Part shown: one piece after another, positions 17,079 through 24,140 of the stretch | How positions within the stretch are numbered: position 1 is the first letter of the stretch | How the letters are laid out: each line of letters starts with the position of its first letter | From: Caulobacteraceae bacterium | GTDB taxonomy: Bacteria > Pseudomonadota > Alphaproteobacteria > Caulobacterales > Caulobacteraceae | Reading direction: 5' to 3' | Assembly (NCBI GenBank): GCA_019746095.1 | Contig: JAIESL010000092.1 | Location: forward strand, 1 to 64,000 | DNA length: 64,000 nt | The notes under the pieces: model-generated | Told to the model about the DNA's origin: nothing | The model's database searches: none | The model's input: the letters and a program-made list of their open reading frames with translations, nothing else | Program-made: the position numbers and the translations under genes

Positions 17079-19253
17079 TCAGCGCCCGACGAGGCTGGTG
17101 CGATAGGCCTTGAAAGACCCGGGATCGATCGATGGAGATGTCGTGACGCCCTTGGCACCGAGGGTCATCGGCTTGCCGACCGGCGCGTAGCCGAGTGCGG
17201 CCGGCAGCAGGGTCGGCATTTCGTCGGTCACGTTCACCAGCGACCGTGCCGACGGAACCGATTGGGTGAAATAGGCTGCTGTGGCGGCGTCGCCCAGACA
17301 GGGCGAGCCGAAGCCGGTCCAGCTCAGGTTAGTGACCGCCGGCATTCCGGGCTTCCCGGCGGTGATGCTGAGATCGAGCGCGGCCAGGGCGGCCAAGGCC
17401 CCACCGCCGCCCATCCCGGCAACACGCACAACACTCCGGCCGGAACCCGCCACGGCGGCCAGAACCTGGGTGCGCACGGCGAGATAGCTGGCCAGGACCG
17501 TGGCATTGACGTGGAGATTGGCCGGGGCGGCCGATCCCGCGATCGAGGCGGGGAGGGGGACGAGGCCAGCGGCTGTGGTGTCGATATAGGTCAGGTAGGC
17601 ATTGGGGTCGACGCCGAAGGTGACGGCCGTCACCGCCTGGTCTGAGCCCGGCAAGGTCGCCTTCGTTACCCCGACCGTGGCGAAGGTGTTGACCTGGTTG
17701 GAGGCGGCCGCGAGGAGATTGGTCCAGCTGCCCGGCAGGCCGCTGAACGTCGGTGCCTGTCCGTTTGCCGCATTGGACCAGCTCGACAGCATCAGGAGCG
17801 CGAGCGTGTCCATGGGCACATAGCCGGCGGCGAGCTCGGCGGTGAGGCAGACAAGCTGGTTGGCGGCCGCGAGATAGGTGACGCCGGACAGAACGATTGC
17901 GGAGCCATTGGTCGCAGCGCCTGCGTCATAGGCAGCAAGGCTTGCGCCGGTTGCCGCCAGGACGGCGTGAAGAACGCCGGTTGTGGTGTTGAAATAGACC
18001 ACCCCGTCGGCGAACTGCGCCGTACTGGCAATAGGTGCGCCGACATTGATGGTCCAGGTTGCGACCCCGGTCGCCGCCGAGACACAGACGAAGTCTCCGG
18101 CGATCGAGCCGAAATAGAGCCAGCCATCCTGTTGCAATGGCGCGCCGGCGACGATGCCGCTGGTGGGATACTGCCACAACATCCCGCCGTCGGACTGTCG
18201 TAGCGCCACCATTTCGTTGGAATCCGTGCCGAAATAGACGTTGTCACTGTCCGTTTCGATCCCGCCGCTGATCTTGTTTCCAGCGTCATAGGTCCAGACT
18301 GCCGCGCCGGTCGCGGTGGTTATAGCGTGCAGTTGCTGGTCCCATGCGCCGATGAAGGCCAGCGAGCCTGCGACCACCGGCGAGGAGAAGATTCCCGACA
18401 GATTCCCGGTCGGGGGGTAGCGCCATTGCTGGACCCCGGTGTCGCTGGACAGGGCGTAGAGGACGCCGTCCGAACTCGGAACGAAGATCTGCTCCACATA
18501 GGCGCTGGGTCGCGCATAGACCGGGGCTGTCGCGGAAAAGGTCCAGGCCGGCGTTCCGGTATCGAGGCTGACGGCCTGTAAGCCCCCGGCGGCATCTCCG
18601 ACATAGGCCTTGCGGTGGGCGTAGTTGACCTCGACGGGCGAGGTCGCGGACTGTCCCTCGCCGATCTCCCAGACGATGGCACCACTAAGCTGGTCGGTAC
18701 AGGTCAGTAATCGATGGGCGTCTGCCGTGAAGACGGCGCCGCCGTAGATGTAGGGGGTGCCGACGACCGCCTGACCCTGCGACGACGACCACAATACAGC
18801 GCCTGCCGGCAGGGCGGGGGCGAGGCCAAGCCGGGCGTTCGAGCCCGCATCGTTGCTGACGAGAGAGAACCGGTTGGCGACCGGATCGAGGCTGATGAAA
18901 CTGCCGCCGCTGGCCGTCGCGTTCTGGCCGATCTGAATCTGGGTCGAACGAACCAGAACGGCGTTGAAGCTCGTTGCAGGGCTGGCCACCGGCTGGAACA
19001 CCAGGGCGCCGGCGGTATTGACGGCGAGGCGGAACTGGCCGGTCGAGGTTTGAATCGTTGTCAGGATATTGCTGGGCGATACAGTTCGCACCGGCGTGAA
19101 GGTCAGATAGGCGGCCTGGGCGCGGCTGATGACGGTCGTTGCATAGGGCGCACCCCAAGGGTCCACCTGTGCGGGATCGAACCCCAGATAGGCACCGTTG
19201 GCGGCCTTCAGCGCCCAGGGACTGGCGACCAGGGTGTCAAGGAACTGGGGCAT
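17079..19253 (-). CDS. PQQ-type beta-propeller protein fused to a degenerate lipase domain
   Basis: First gene of the operon. ATG 19253 has a CAGGAG ribosome-binding site 6 bases upstream; the longer frame upstream was rejected. 724 residues. Residues 1-140 form a beta-rich head. About 145-465 carry at least six PQQ_2 blades with repeated Trp ends (GAIVWEIG, GTPAWTFS, GVQQWRYP, GAAVWTYD, GGMLWQYP, GVATWTIN). From about 480 the protein follows the lipase encoded next door: SYLAVRTQVLAAV against TYLAVQASVRQYV, then AGMGGGGALAALAALDL against TGHSLGGALANLCALDL. The nucleophile Ser is replaced by Gly615 and no His follows, though Asp677 remains. This is a pseudo-lipase domain. It may be a scaffold or inhibitor for the active paralogue. 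No signal peptide. Confidence 0.75.
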   Translation of the reverse strand: MPQFLDTLVASPWALKAANGAYLGFDPAQVDPWGAPYATTVISRAQAAYLTFTPVRTVSPSNILTTIQTSTGQFRLAVNTAGALVFQPVASPATSFNAVLVRSTQIQIGQNATASGGSFISLDPVANRFSLVSNDAGSNARLGLAPALPAGAVLWSSSQGQAVVGTPYIYGGAVFTADAHRLLTCTDQLSGAIVWEIGEGQSATSPVEVNYAHRKAYVGDAAGGLQAVSLDTGTPAWTFSATAPVYARPSAYVEQIFVPSSDGVLYALSSDTGVQQWRYPPTGNLSGIFSSPVVAGSLAFIGAWDQQLHAITTATGAAVWTYDAGNKISGGIETDSDNVYFGTDSNEMVALRQSDGGMLWQYPTSGIVAGAPLQQDGWLYFGSIAGDFVCVSAATGVATWTINVGAPIASTAQFADGVVYFNTTTGVLHAVLAATGASLAAYDAGAATNGSAIVLSGVTYLAAANQLVCLTAELAAGYVPMDTLALLMLSSWSNAANGQAPTFSGLPGSWTNLLAAASNQVNTFATVGVTKATLPGSDQAVTAVTFGVDPNAYLTYIDTTAAGLVPLPASIAGSAAPANLHVNATVLASYLAVRTQVLAAVAGSGRSVVRVAGMGGGGALAALAALDLSITAGKPGMPAVTNLSWTGFGSPCLGDAATAAYFTQSVPSARSLVNVTDEMPTLLPAALGYAPVGKPMTLGAKGVTTSPSIDPGSFKAYRTSLVGR

Positions 19254-19340
19254 CGAAACTCCTGTTTCCGACCGACCGCTATCGACTGGGCGCAGCGCTA
19301 CTTCAGGAGGTAGCATGTATTGTTAAAGTGGCAAGCAAGA

Positions 19341-19361
19341 GTTTCGGACTCGTTCCGAAAC
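19341..19361. promoter_or_regulatory. Palindrome upstream of the propeller-lipase-vWA operon
   Basis: GTTTCGGA and TCCGAAAC flank a 5-base spacer, 88 bases upstream of the first gene of the operon. The symmetry and position suggest an operator for a dimeric regulator. It could equally be a hairpin of an upstream transcript. No regulator gene is adjacent on this side except the Xre gene at 19759. Confidence 0.4.
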
Positions 19362-19524
19362 AGTCGAGTCGAAGGGGGTGCTAGGACGCGAGACGGCAAG
19401 GAACCGGCGGATCAGAATGTGCGGCGTGGTAGCGAGGCCTTCCCAGCCAGGGAAATCTCAGCGGAACACTCTAACGTCCCGTGATCCAGTTTCCGGGGAG
19501 CAGATCATCGAAAGAACGGACAGA

Positions 19525-19713
19525 ACGAAGCGATTACGGTTCAAGCAAGAGCGGATCATCGGGATCCTGCGTGAGCAGGAGGCGGGCACCCGCCATCCCG
19601 AGGCCTTCCGTCATCGGTTGCCTTGGGTCCGTAAATCTTGGGAATGCGAGGGTGCTCGCGAGGGCCTGATCGTGGTCGCCGCAGTCGTTCTGACGCATCA
19701 ACGAGTGTCACGC
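19525..19713 (+). pseudogene. Chimeric remnant: IS3 OrfA N-terminus joined to RuvC-like C-terminus
   Basis: Two scraps are joined in frame. Codons from 19525 read TKRLRFKQERIIGILREQEA, the conserved start of IS3-family OrfA, with the ATG changed to ACG. From 19591 the frame continues as RHPEAFRHRLPWVRKSWECE and then AREGLIVVAAVVLTHQR, which matches the C-terminus of the RuvC-like protein at 13846 (RHLEAFRHRLPPPRKPW, AREALFAAAAIVLTHQR). Key acidic positions have changed (SEDA to CEGA). This points to an insertion or deletion event followed by decay. The 270 bases before it (19254-19524) hold only the palindrome noted separately. Confidence 0.7.
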
Positions 19714-19758
19714 CAGGCCGGCGGATGCAGCACGAACCACCGGGCCGATTGTCTTGAT

Positions 19759-20157
19759 TCAGGCGACCGGCGGGCGGCTGTTTTGTGGTGAGCGCGCGAA
19801 CACCTGCGCCACCTGGAGCAACACCACCCGTTGCGCCGGGTCCATGGTGAGGAAATATTCGGCCAGTGCCGCCCCGCCCCGGATCGCGCCCAGCTCAACC
19901 CAGTTGTTGGATTTCAGGTCGAGCGTTTCGGGCGGAAAGAAGTCGGCCACCGGCACGCCGACCGCGCTTGCGGCGCGCGCCAGCATGGAGGCCGAGATCC
20001 GGTTGGTGCCCCGCTCATATTTCTGAACCTGTTGGAAGCTCAGGCCCATCGCCTTGCCCAGTTCGGTCTGGGACAGTCCGCTTGCCAGACGGGCCGCCCT
20101 CAGGCGCTCGCCCACAAACAGGTCGACAGGGTCGGTGGCGTCAATGGCGCGCGGCAT
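19759..20157 (-). CDS. Xre-family transcriptional regulator
   Basis: A 132-residue protein with an N-terminal helix-turn-helix at about 20-60 ([20 protein letters not shown] then ERGTNRIS), the form common in alphaproteobacterial Xre regulators. The C-terminal half is helical with no known ligand domain. An in-frame ATG at 20157 begins [19 protein letters not shown], with AGGAGACC upstream. It is the last gene of the leftward cluster 21827-19759. Likely a regulator of the mobile-element genes or of the operon on its downstream side. Confidence 0.85.
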   Translation of the reverse strand: MPRAIDATDPVDLFVGERLRAARLASGLSQTELGKAMGLSFQQVQKYERGTNRISASMLARAASAVGVPVADFFPPETLDLKSNNWVELGAIRGGAALAEYFLTMDPAQRVVLLQVAQVFARSPQNSRPPVA

Positions 20158-20225
20158 ACAGGTCTCCTAAAGAGACCATGACCGAATTACCTAAGGCGGA
20201 GCAAGATGCATCACAGTTGCTGCAC

Positions 20226-20495
20226 CTAGGCAGCCACGGTCTCCGCAGTCTGAAGTCCGCGGATAAAGGCGTGTAGTCGTCGCAGGGATCTTCGGTCTCG
20301 ACCATCCGCACGGCCATCCGGGCCCTGTTCGATCAAAACCTCCAGGAGCACATCGGCCTCGGTGCAGGTGCTCGGTCTATGATCGAGGATAAAGGCCTCC
20401 GCGGAAATGAACTGGTCCCAGACCAGTTCCGGGTCGGCCCTGGCGTGTCGGCGCCAGAAAACAGCGGCCGTGTCGAATGTCCATTTGTTAGACAT
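20226..20495 (-). CDS. Small hypothetical protein
   Basis: 89 residues starting MSNKWTFDTAAVFWRRHARA. A strong GAGGAGG ribosome-binding site precedes the ATG at 20495. The sequence is acidic in the middle and Arg-rich toward the end, with no known motif. It lies between an Xre regulator and a membrane protein, all on the minus strand. Real by translation signals; function unknown. Confidence 0.6.
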   Translation of the reverse strand: MSNKWTFDTAAVFWRRHARADPELVWDQFISAEAFILDHRPSTCTEADVLLEVLIEQGPDGRADGRDRRSLRRLHAFIRGLQTAETVAA

Positions 20496-20559
20496 AGTGG
20501 GTCCTCCTCAGGATGATGGTTGCGGCTGGTGCCGCGCACGGTTGGGAGATTGGGTGAGT

Positions 20560-20988
20560 CTAGCGGCGTGTCGGGACCGGCTGGGCGTAGGGTGCCGCAC
20601 GGCACTCCCAGACGCCGAACAGGCCGATCAGCATCAGTTCGATCCAGATCACGATACGGAATGTGATGTTGGCCCAGAGCTGACCGTCCGGCGTGAGCAA
20701 GGCGACCGGATAGGTGGCGATGGTCAGAAGCTGCACGCCCGCCGCCGCCAACAGCCACCACCGATCGGTTGTCAGGCTTAGCCAGACCAGAGCACCGAAC
20801 AGGCTGACCGAGACCAGGCCGACGCCCCATCGGAGGCCGCCGATCTGAAGGCCGTCGACCAGTTCCGTGGCCAGCATGGCGGTCAGAAAGGCGAGCCCGG
20901 CGATCCGTTCGGCGTTTCGGCCCTTCCACAGCTGCAGGCCGATGCTGACAAGGCTCAGGCCAAGGATGGAAAGCTGGGCTGCGCTCAT
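20560..20988 (-). CDS. Four-helix integral membrane protein of unknown function
   Basis: 142 residues with four hydrophobic segments (ILGLSLVSIGLQLW; AGLAFLTAMLATELV; SVSLFGALVWLSL; ANITFRIVIWIELMLIGLF) and short loops. ATG 20988 is chosen over the GTG at 20997 because GGCGGAG lies 8 bases before it. No family recognised. It is flanked by small unknown genes and a membrane-anchored LuxR-type protein, so the cluster may be a membrane-linked regulatory unit. Confidence 0.6.
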   Translation of the reverse strand: MSAAQLSILGLSLVSIGLQLWKGRNAERIAGLAFLTAMLATELVDGLQIGGLRWGVGLVSVSLFGALVWLSLTTDRWWLLAAAGVQLLTIATYPVALLTPDGQLWANITFRIVIWIELMLIGLFGVWECRAAPYAQPVPTRR

Positions 20989-21007
20989 GCCGGACACTCC
21001 GCCGCGA

Positions 21008-21343
21008 TCAGGCGGCGGCCGCCTGGGTCATTTCGACCACAAAGGGTCTCGGCTTGTCCTCAAGCGGCCCGTCGAGGCGCCAGCTCATGTCGTGGGCCGC
21101 CGCGACGGCGGCGAGACCTCCATGGCCTTCGACGACCGCGCCCCGCGCCTCCGCGAGTTGGGTCAGGCCGCGCACCATATTGAGGAGGGCGGGATGCCCC
21201 ACCTCGGCGGCGAAACCCGCTTCCGAACGGCCTTCGATCATGGCCTGGATCAGGGCGGAGGTTTCGATCATCGCCTTGTCGACCGCATGCTCCGCAGTCT
21301 GGAGCTGACGGGCGATCCGGGCGCTCACATGTCTGCTTTTCAT
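21008..21343 (-). CDS. Small hypothetical protein, helical
   Basis: 111 residues, mainly helical, starting MKSRHVSARIARQLQTAEHA, with an AGGGAACGAG ribosome-binding site. No motif is recognised. It begins 25 bases after the LuxR-type gene stop and ends 19 bases before the membrane protein start, so the genes from 21827 to 20226 appear to be one leftward operon. Confidence 0.6.
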   Translation of the reverse strand: MKSRHVSARIARQLQTAEHAVDKAMIETSALIQAMIEGRSEAGFAAEVGHPALLNMVRGLTQLAEARGAVVEGHGGLAAVAAAHDMSWRLDGPLEDKPRPFVVEMTQAAAA

Positions 21344-21368
21344 AGGCTCGTTCCCTAATGCAAAATGA

Positions 21369-21827
21369 TCAGTCTTGCGTCAGGTCGGCGGTGGGCGGTG
21401 CATAGGGTGCCAAGGCCCCGACGGCCACGGACACCACACTCACAATTCCTACCGTGACCAGGGCGGCGACGGCGGCGAAGATGAGGATCAGACCGGGCCG
21501 GAGAATGCGTCGCGGTGGCGACGGCAAAAGCCAGGCGGTGGTCGTCCCGTTCATCCGGTCCGTGTCGTCGACCGGATCGCCCGGCGCAACCCGATGGAGC
21601 GCCGGATCGAACGGCGGGGTGATAGCTTCCGATCCGTATAGCGGGTCAGACGCTAGTCTGCGGAGCGCGGCTTTCCGCGAGGAGACCTGGAGCCGGCGCA
21701 TGGCCTCGCGAACATGGAGGCTGACGGTGTGATGCGAGATGCCGAGATGCCGACCGATGTCCTTGTCGGTCATTGTTGCTGAGAGCTGCAAACACTCCAG
21801 CTGACGATCTGTAAGTCGACCCGCCAT
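21369..21827 (-). CDS. LuxR-type HTH protein with C-terminal membrane anchor
   Basis: A 152-residue protein beginning with a LuxR/GerE helix-turn-helix (LTDRQLECLQLSATMTDKDI then GRHLGISHHTVSLHVREAMR, about 5-50). A proline-rich linker follows, then one strong hydrophobic helix near the C-terminus (LILIFAAVAALVTVGIVSVV). It lacks receiver or autoinducer domains. The ATG at 21827 has a GGAGGGG ribosome-binding site; the longer frame upstream is not supported. A DNA-binding domain tethered to the membrane suggests activation by release from, or signalling at, the inner membrane. It is first in its operon. Confidence 0.75.
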   Translation of the reverse strand: MAGRLTDRQLECLQLSATMTDKDIGRHLGISHHTVSLHVREAMRRLQVSSRKAALRRLASDPLYGSEAITPPFDPALHRVAPGDPVDDTDRMNGTTTAWLLPSPPRRILRPGLILIFAAVAALVTVGIVSVVSVAVGALAPYAPPTADLTQD

Positions 21828-22123
21828 CACCCCTCCGCGATCAAGCCTATGTTGGTTAAGGCTTGGATGCCAGACGATTAGGTGAGGCGACGACGCTTGG
21901 GCGTTCCTGCGGAGCGATCGCGCGCGCCGGGGTGCGCGCGTCTTAATGCCCTTGCGACCTCGCAGACCGGCTCTTGGCACGGTGTCTTACCGAGCGGCGG
22001 TTGCCAAGAAGAATACCCGAGGTATATAGCTGCCACTTAAAGTATGCGTGCACGACAGCGCCCGACGGCAATCGAACGCTGTTCCGGAAATGGAAACCCG
22101 GCTAAATCCGGGAAGGGGGCGAC
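21828..22123. promoter_or_regulatory. Divergent intergenic region
   Basis: About 296 bases between the LuxR-type gene and the lipoprotein gene. It includes AT-richer sequence around 22015-22050 that could hold a promoter for the rightward genes, but no reliable boxes can be assigned. No gene or RNA seen. Confidence 0.35.
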
Positions 22124-23470
22124 GTGCGGACTTGGACTCTACGCGTTTGCGCGATCGGCCTGCTCGCCGCGACGACAGCCTGTAGCGCGAACCATCACGC
22201 GGTCTTTCGGCAAACGACCCTGAACGGGTCTGACGCCAGCGTCATCACGGTCGACGCCAAGCAGCGGTCCATCCTCGTCTCGGGCGGCCTGGAGGGAGGG
22301 GCGCGCCGCTTCTGCGCGGAACCGAGTCCGGACGTGTTCTCGGTCGTCGCGCAGGCGCTGAGCGGTGGGGGCAGTTTCGGGCGAAGCGCGGATCCAGTCG
22401 CGGTCGAGGCCGCTTTGAACGCGGCCTTCAGTTCGTCGGAGCAGGGATCCACCATTCCCCGCACCCAGACCATCAACATGCTGCGGGAGCTAATGTACCG
22501 CACCTGTGAACGGTATCTCGGCGGCGGCTATGACGTGCTGGAGCTCTCGGTCCAGGCCATCCGGGACCAACGGCTGATGGTCTCAATCCTCGCGATTGAG
22601 CAGTTGACCGGCGCTGTCACGCCGCGACCGGTGCTGATCGGTGCCTCCGGCGGAGCCAGCGCCGGTGCCTCGAGCGATGCGATCGTGCGACTCGACGAGG
22701 CCCGCAAGGCCCGCGATCAAGCCGTCGCGACCTATACGTCAGCCTCGACCGCCTATGACGGGGTCAACGGCGAGGCAAAGGTTTGCGACGCCATCAAAGA
22801 CAAGCCGGAGTCTGAGCTCAGCGATGAACAGAAGGCGAAAGTCCTGCCCTGCAACAATGCCCGGAACGCGCGCGCTTCGGCCCTTGCCGACCGGGCTGCC
22901 AAGACCGCAGCCTACGACGAGCTGAGCGCCTTGGCGCGCGCCGGGGGCATCACCGTCGCCACCGGCGTTTCGTCCAGCGGGACCGGAGGCCTGGATCGCG
23001 CCCATACCGAGGCGGTCAGCGCCGTCAGTGCGACCGTCCGGGACATCGTCGAGCGGAACTTCGATGACAGCAGCGAAGTCATGATGTTCTGCCTGAAGAT
23101 CCTTAGTCCGAGCCGAGCGCTGGTCGTGACGCCGGCCCAGGAAACCTCCCTGAAATCCGTCTGCGTCAGCTACCTTGATCAAAGCGTCAGGACCGCTGAG
23201 CGGCGACTCGCTGAGATTGTTCGAGGGCAGGACATAATCGTCGAGACAGGCGAGGCAAACTTCACCCTGTTTTGGAGCGCGGAGCGCGCTGCCGCCCTCT
23301 CACAACAAGGTCCCCGCGAGGCGCTCGCCGAACGGGTCAAACAGGAACTCGACCCGGCCGACCATGCGAAGGCGACCTGTTTCGCCAGTGCAGCCAGCCG
23401 AGAGGTCGCCCGGAACTGTTTCCTCGCCCTGGACCTGCCGGTTCAGCGCGCTCTGATTGCCGCGACCTAA
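22124..23470 (+). CDS. Lipoprotein of unknown function
   Basis: 448 residues. The GTG start has GGAAGGGGG 3-4 bases upstream. An N-terminal signal sequence ends in a lipobox (LAATTAC, Cys20), so it is a lipid-anchored envelope protein. Several Cys residues (for example CAEPS, RTCERY, CDAIKDK, CNNARN, CFASAAS, CFLAL) suggest disulphides. A central Ala-rich helical region may be coiled coil. No domain recognised. It starts a rightward run with two small genes and the HerA/VirD4-like ATPase, so it may belong to the element's conjugation or surface functions. Confidence 0.65.
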   Translation: MRTWTLRVCAIGLLAATTACSANHHAVFRQTTLNGSDASVITVDAKQRSILVSGGLEGGARRFCAEPSPDVFSVVAQALSGGGSFGRSADPVAVEAALNAAFSSSEQGSTIPRTQTINMLRELMYRTCERYLGGGYDVLELSVQAIRDQRLMVSILAIEQLTGAVTPRPVLIGASGGASAGASSDAIVRLDEARKARDQAVATYTSASTAYDGVNGEAKVCDAIKDKPESELSDEQKAKVLPCNNARNARASALADRAAKTAAYDELSALARAGGITVATGVSSSGTGGLDRAHTEAVSAVSATVRDIVERNFDDSSEVMMFCLKILSPSRALVVTPAQETSLKSVCVSYLDQSVRTAERRLAEIVRGQDIIVETGEANFTLFWSAERAAALSQQGPREALAERVKQELDPADHAKATCFASAASREVARNCFLALDLPVQRALIAAT

Positions 23471-23483
23471 GAAGGGGATCCTG

Positions 23484-23687
23484 ATGGCCAGATCGTATCG
23501 GATCGTCGTCGCCGACAGCGAAGGCGGAGTGATTGCGGCCGCACGGGCCGGGGGCTGGGCCGTACTGGAGCCGATACGGCCGTTCGCCAGCATGGACAGC
23601 CTGGATGACGGAACGCTGGGGTCCGACATAGGGCGACTACGCGTCCCTGGTTCAGGTTTCGTCGCTCTCGCCTACAAGAATCGATGA
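23484..23687 (+). CDS. Small hypothetical protein
   Basis: 67 residues (MARSYRIVVADSEGGVIAAA onward) with GAAGGGGATCCTG before ATG 23484, 13 bases after the lipoprotein stop. The composition looks like a small alpha/beta domain. No family recognised. A GC-rich inverted sequence follows its stop (about 23695-23745) and may attenuate or end transcription before the next gene. Confidence 0.55.
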   Translation: MARSYRIVVADSEGGVIAAARAGGWAVLEPIRPFASMDSLDDGTLGSDIGRLRVPGSGFVALAYKNR

Positions 23688-23762
23688 CACCGAAAGCCCG
23701 GCCCGGGGCGGGGCCTGTTCGTTCCGCCGGGCCTCAGGCTCCACGGGGATGGAGGAAAGATT

Positions 23763-24137
23763 ATGAAACTACTTCTGCGCCGCGACCAGCGCTCTGGCCT
23801 GATGGGCAAGATGATCTTCACCCTCGATGTGCGGGCCGATCTGTCCGCCGACGAGAAGGAGCGGATCCGCAAATACAAGCTTCAGGACACCGAGCTCTAC
23901 GCCAGCCATGAGGTCACCCCCGGCAGCGGCCTGCTCGGTGTCGCCTCGCGTTTGGCCTTCAAGGCGGTCACCCTGACGCTTACGGTGAAGGACTTGGAAG
24001 GCGGCAAGCGGATCGAGGTCAAGGACGTTGTCGAACTGCTCGCCATCGAGGGCCATATTCGTCAGGCCGCCCAGACCTTCAAGGAGGTCCTCGACGCTGC
24101 GTCGCATTTCGGCGGCGAAGAAGTCGTTGAACTCTAG
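23763..24137 (+). CDS. Conserved-type hypothetical protein of mobile elements
   Basis: 124 residues with GGATGGAGGAAAG before ATG 23763. The sequence (MKLLLRRDQRSGLMGKMIFT onward) is mixed alpha/beta and soluble. No catalytic motif is visible. It ends 3 bases before the GTG of the large ATPase, which strongly suggests a shared transcript and possibly a shared complex. Function unknown. Confidence 0.6.
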   Translation: MKLLLRRDQRSGLMGKMIFTLDVRADLSADEKERIRKYKLQDTELYASHEVTPGSGLLGVASRLAFKAVTLTLTVKDLEGGKRIEVKDVVELLAIEGHIRQAAQTFKEVLDAASHFGGEEVVEL

Positions 24138-24140
24138 GGC

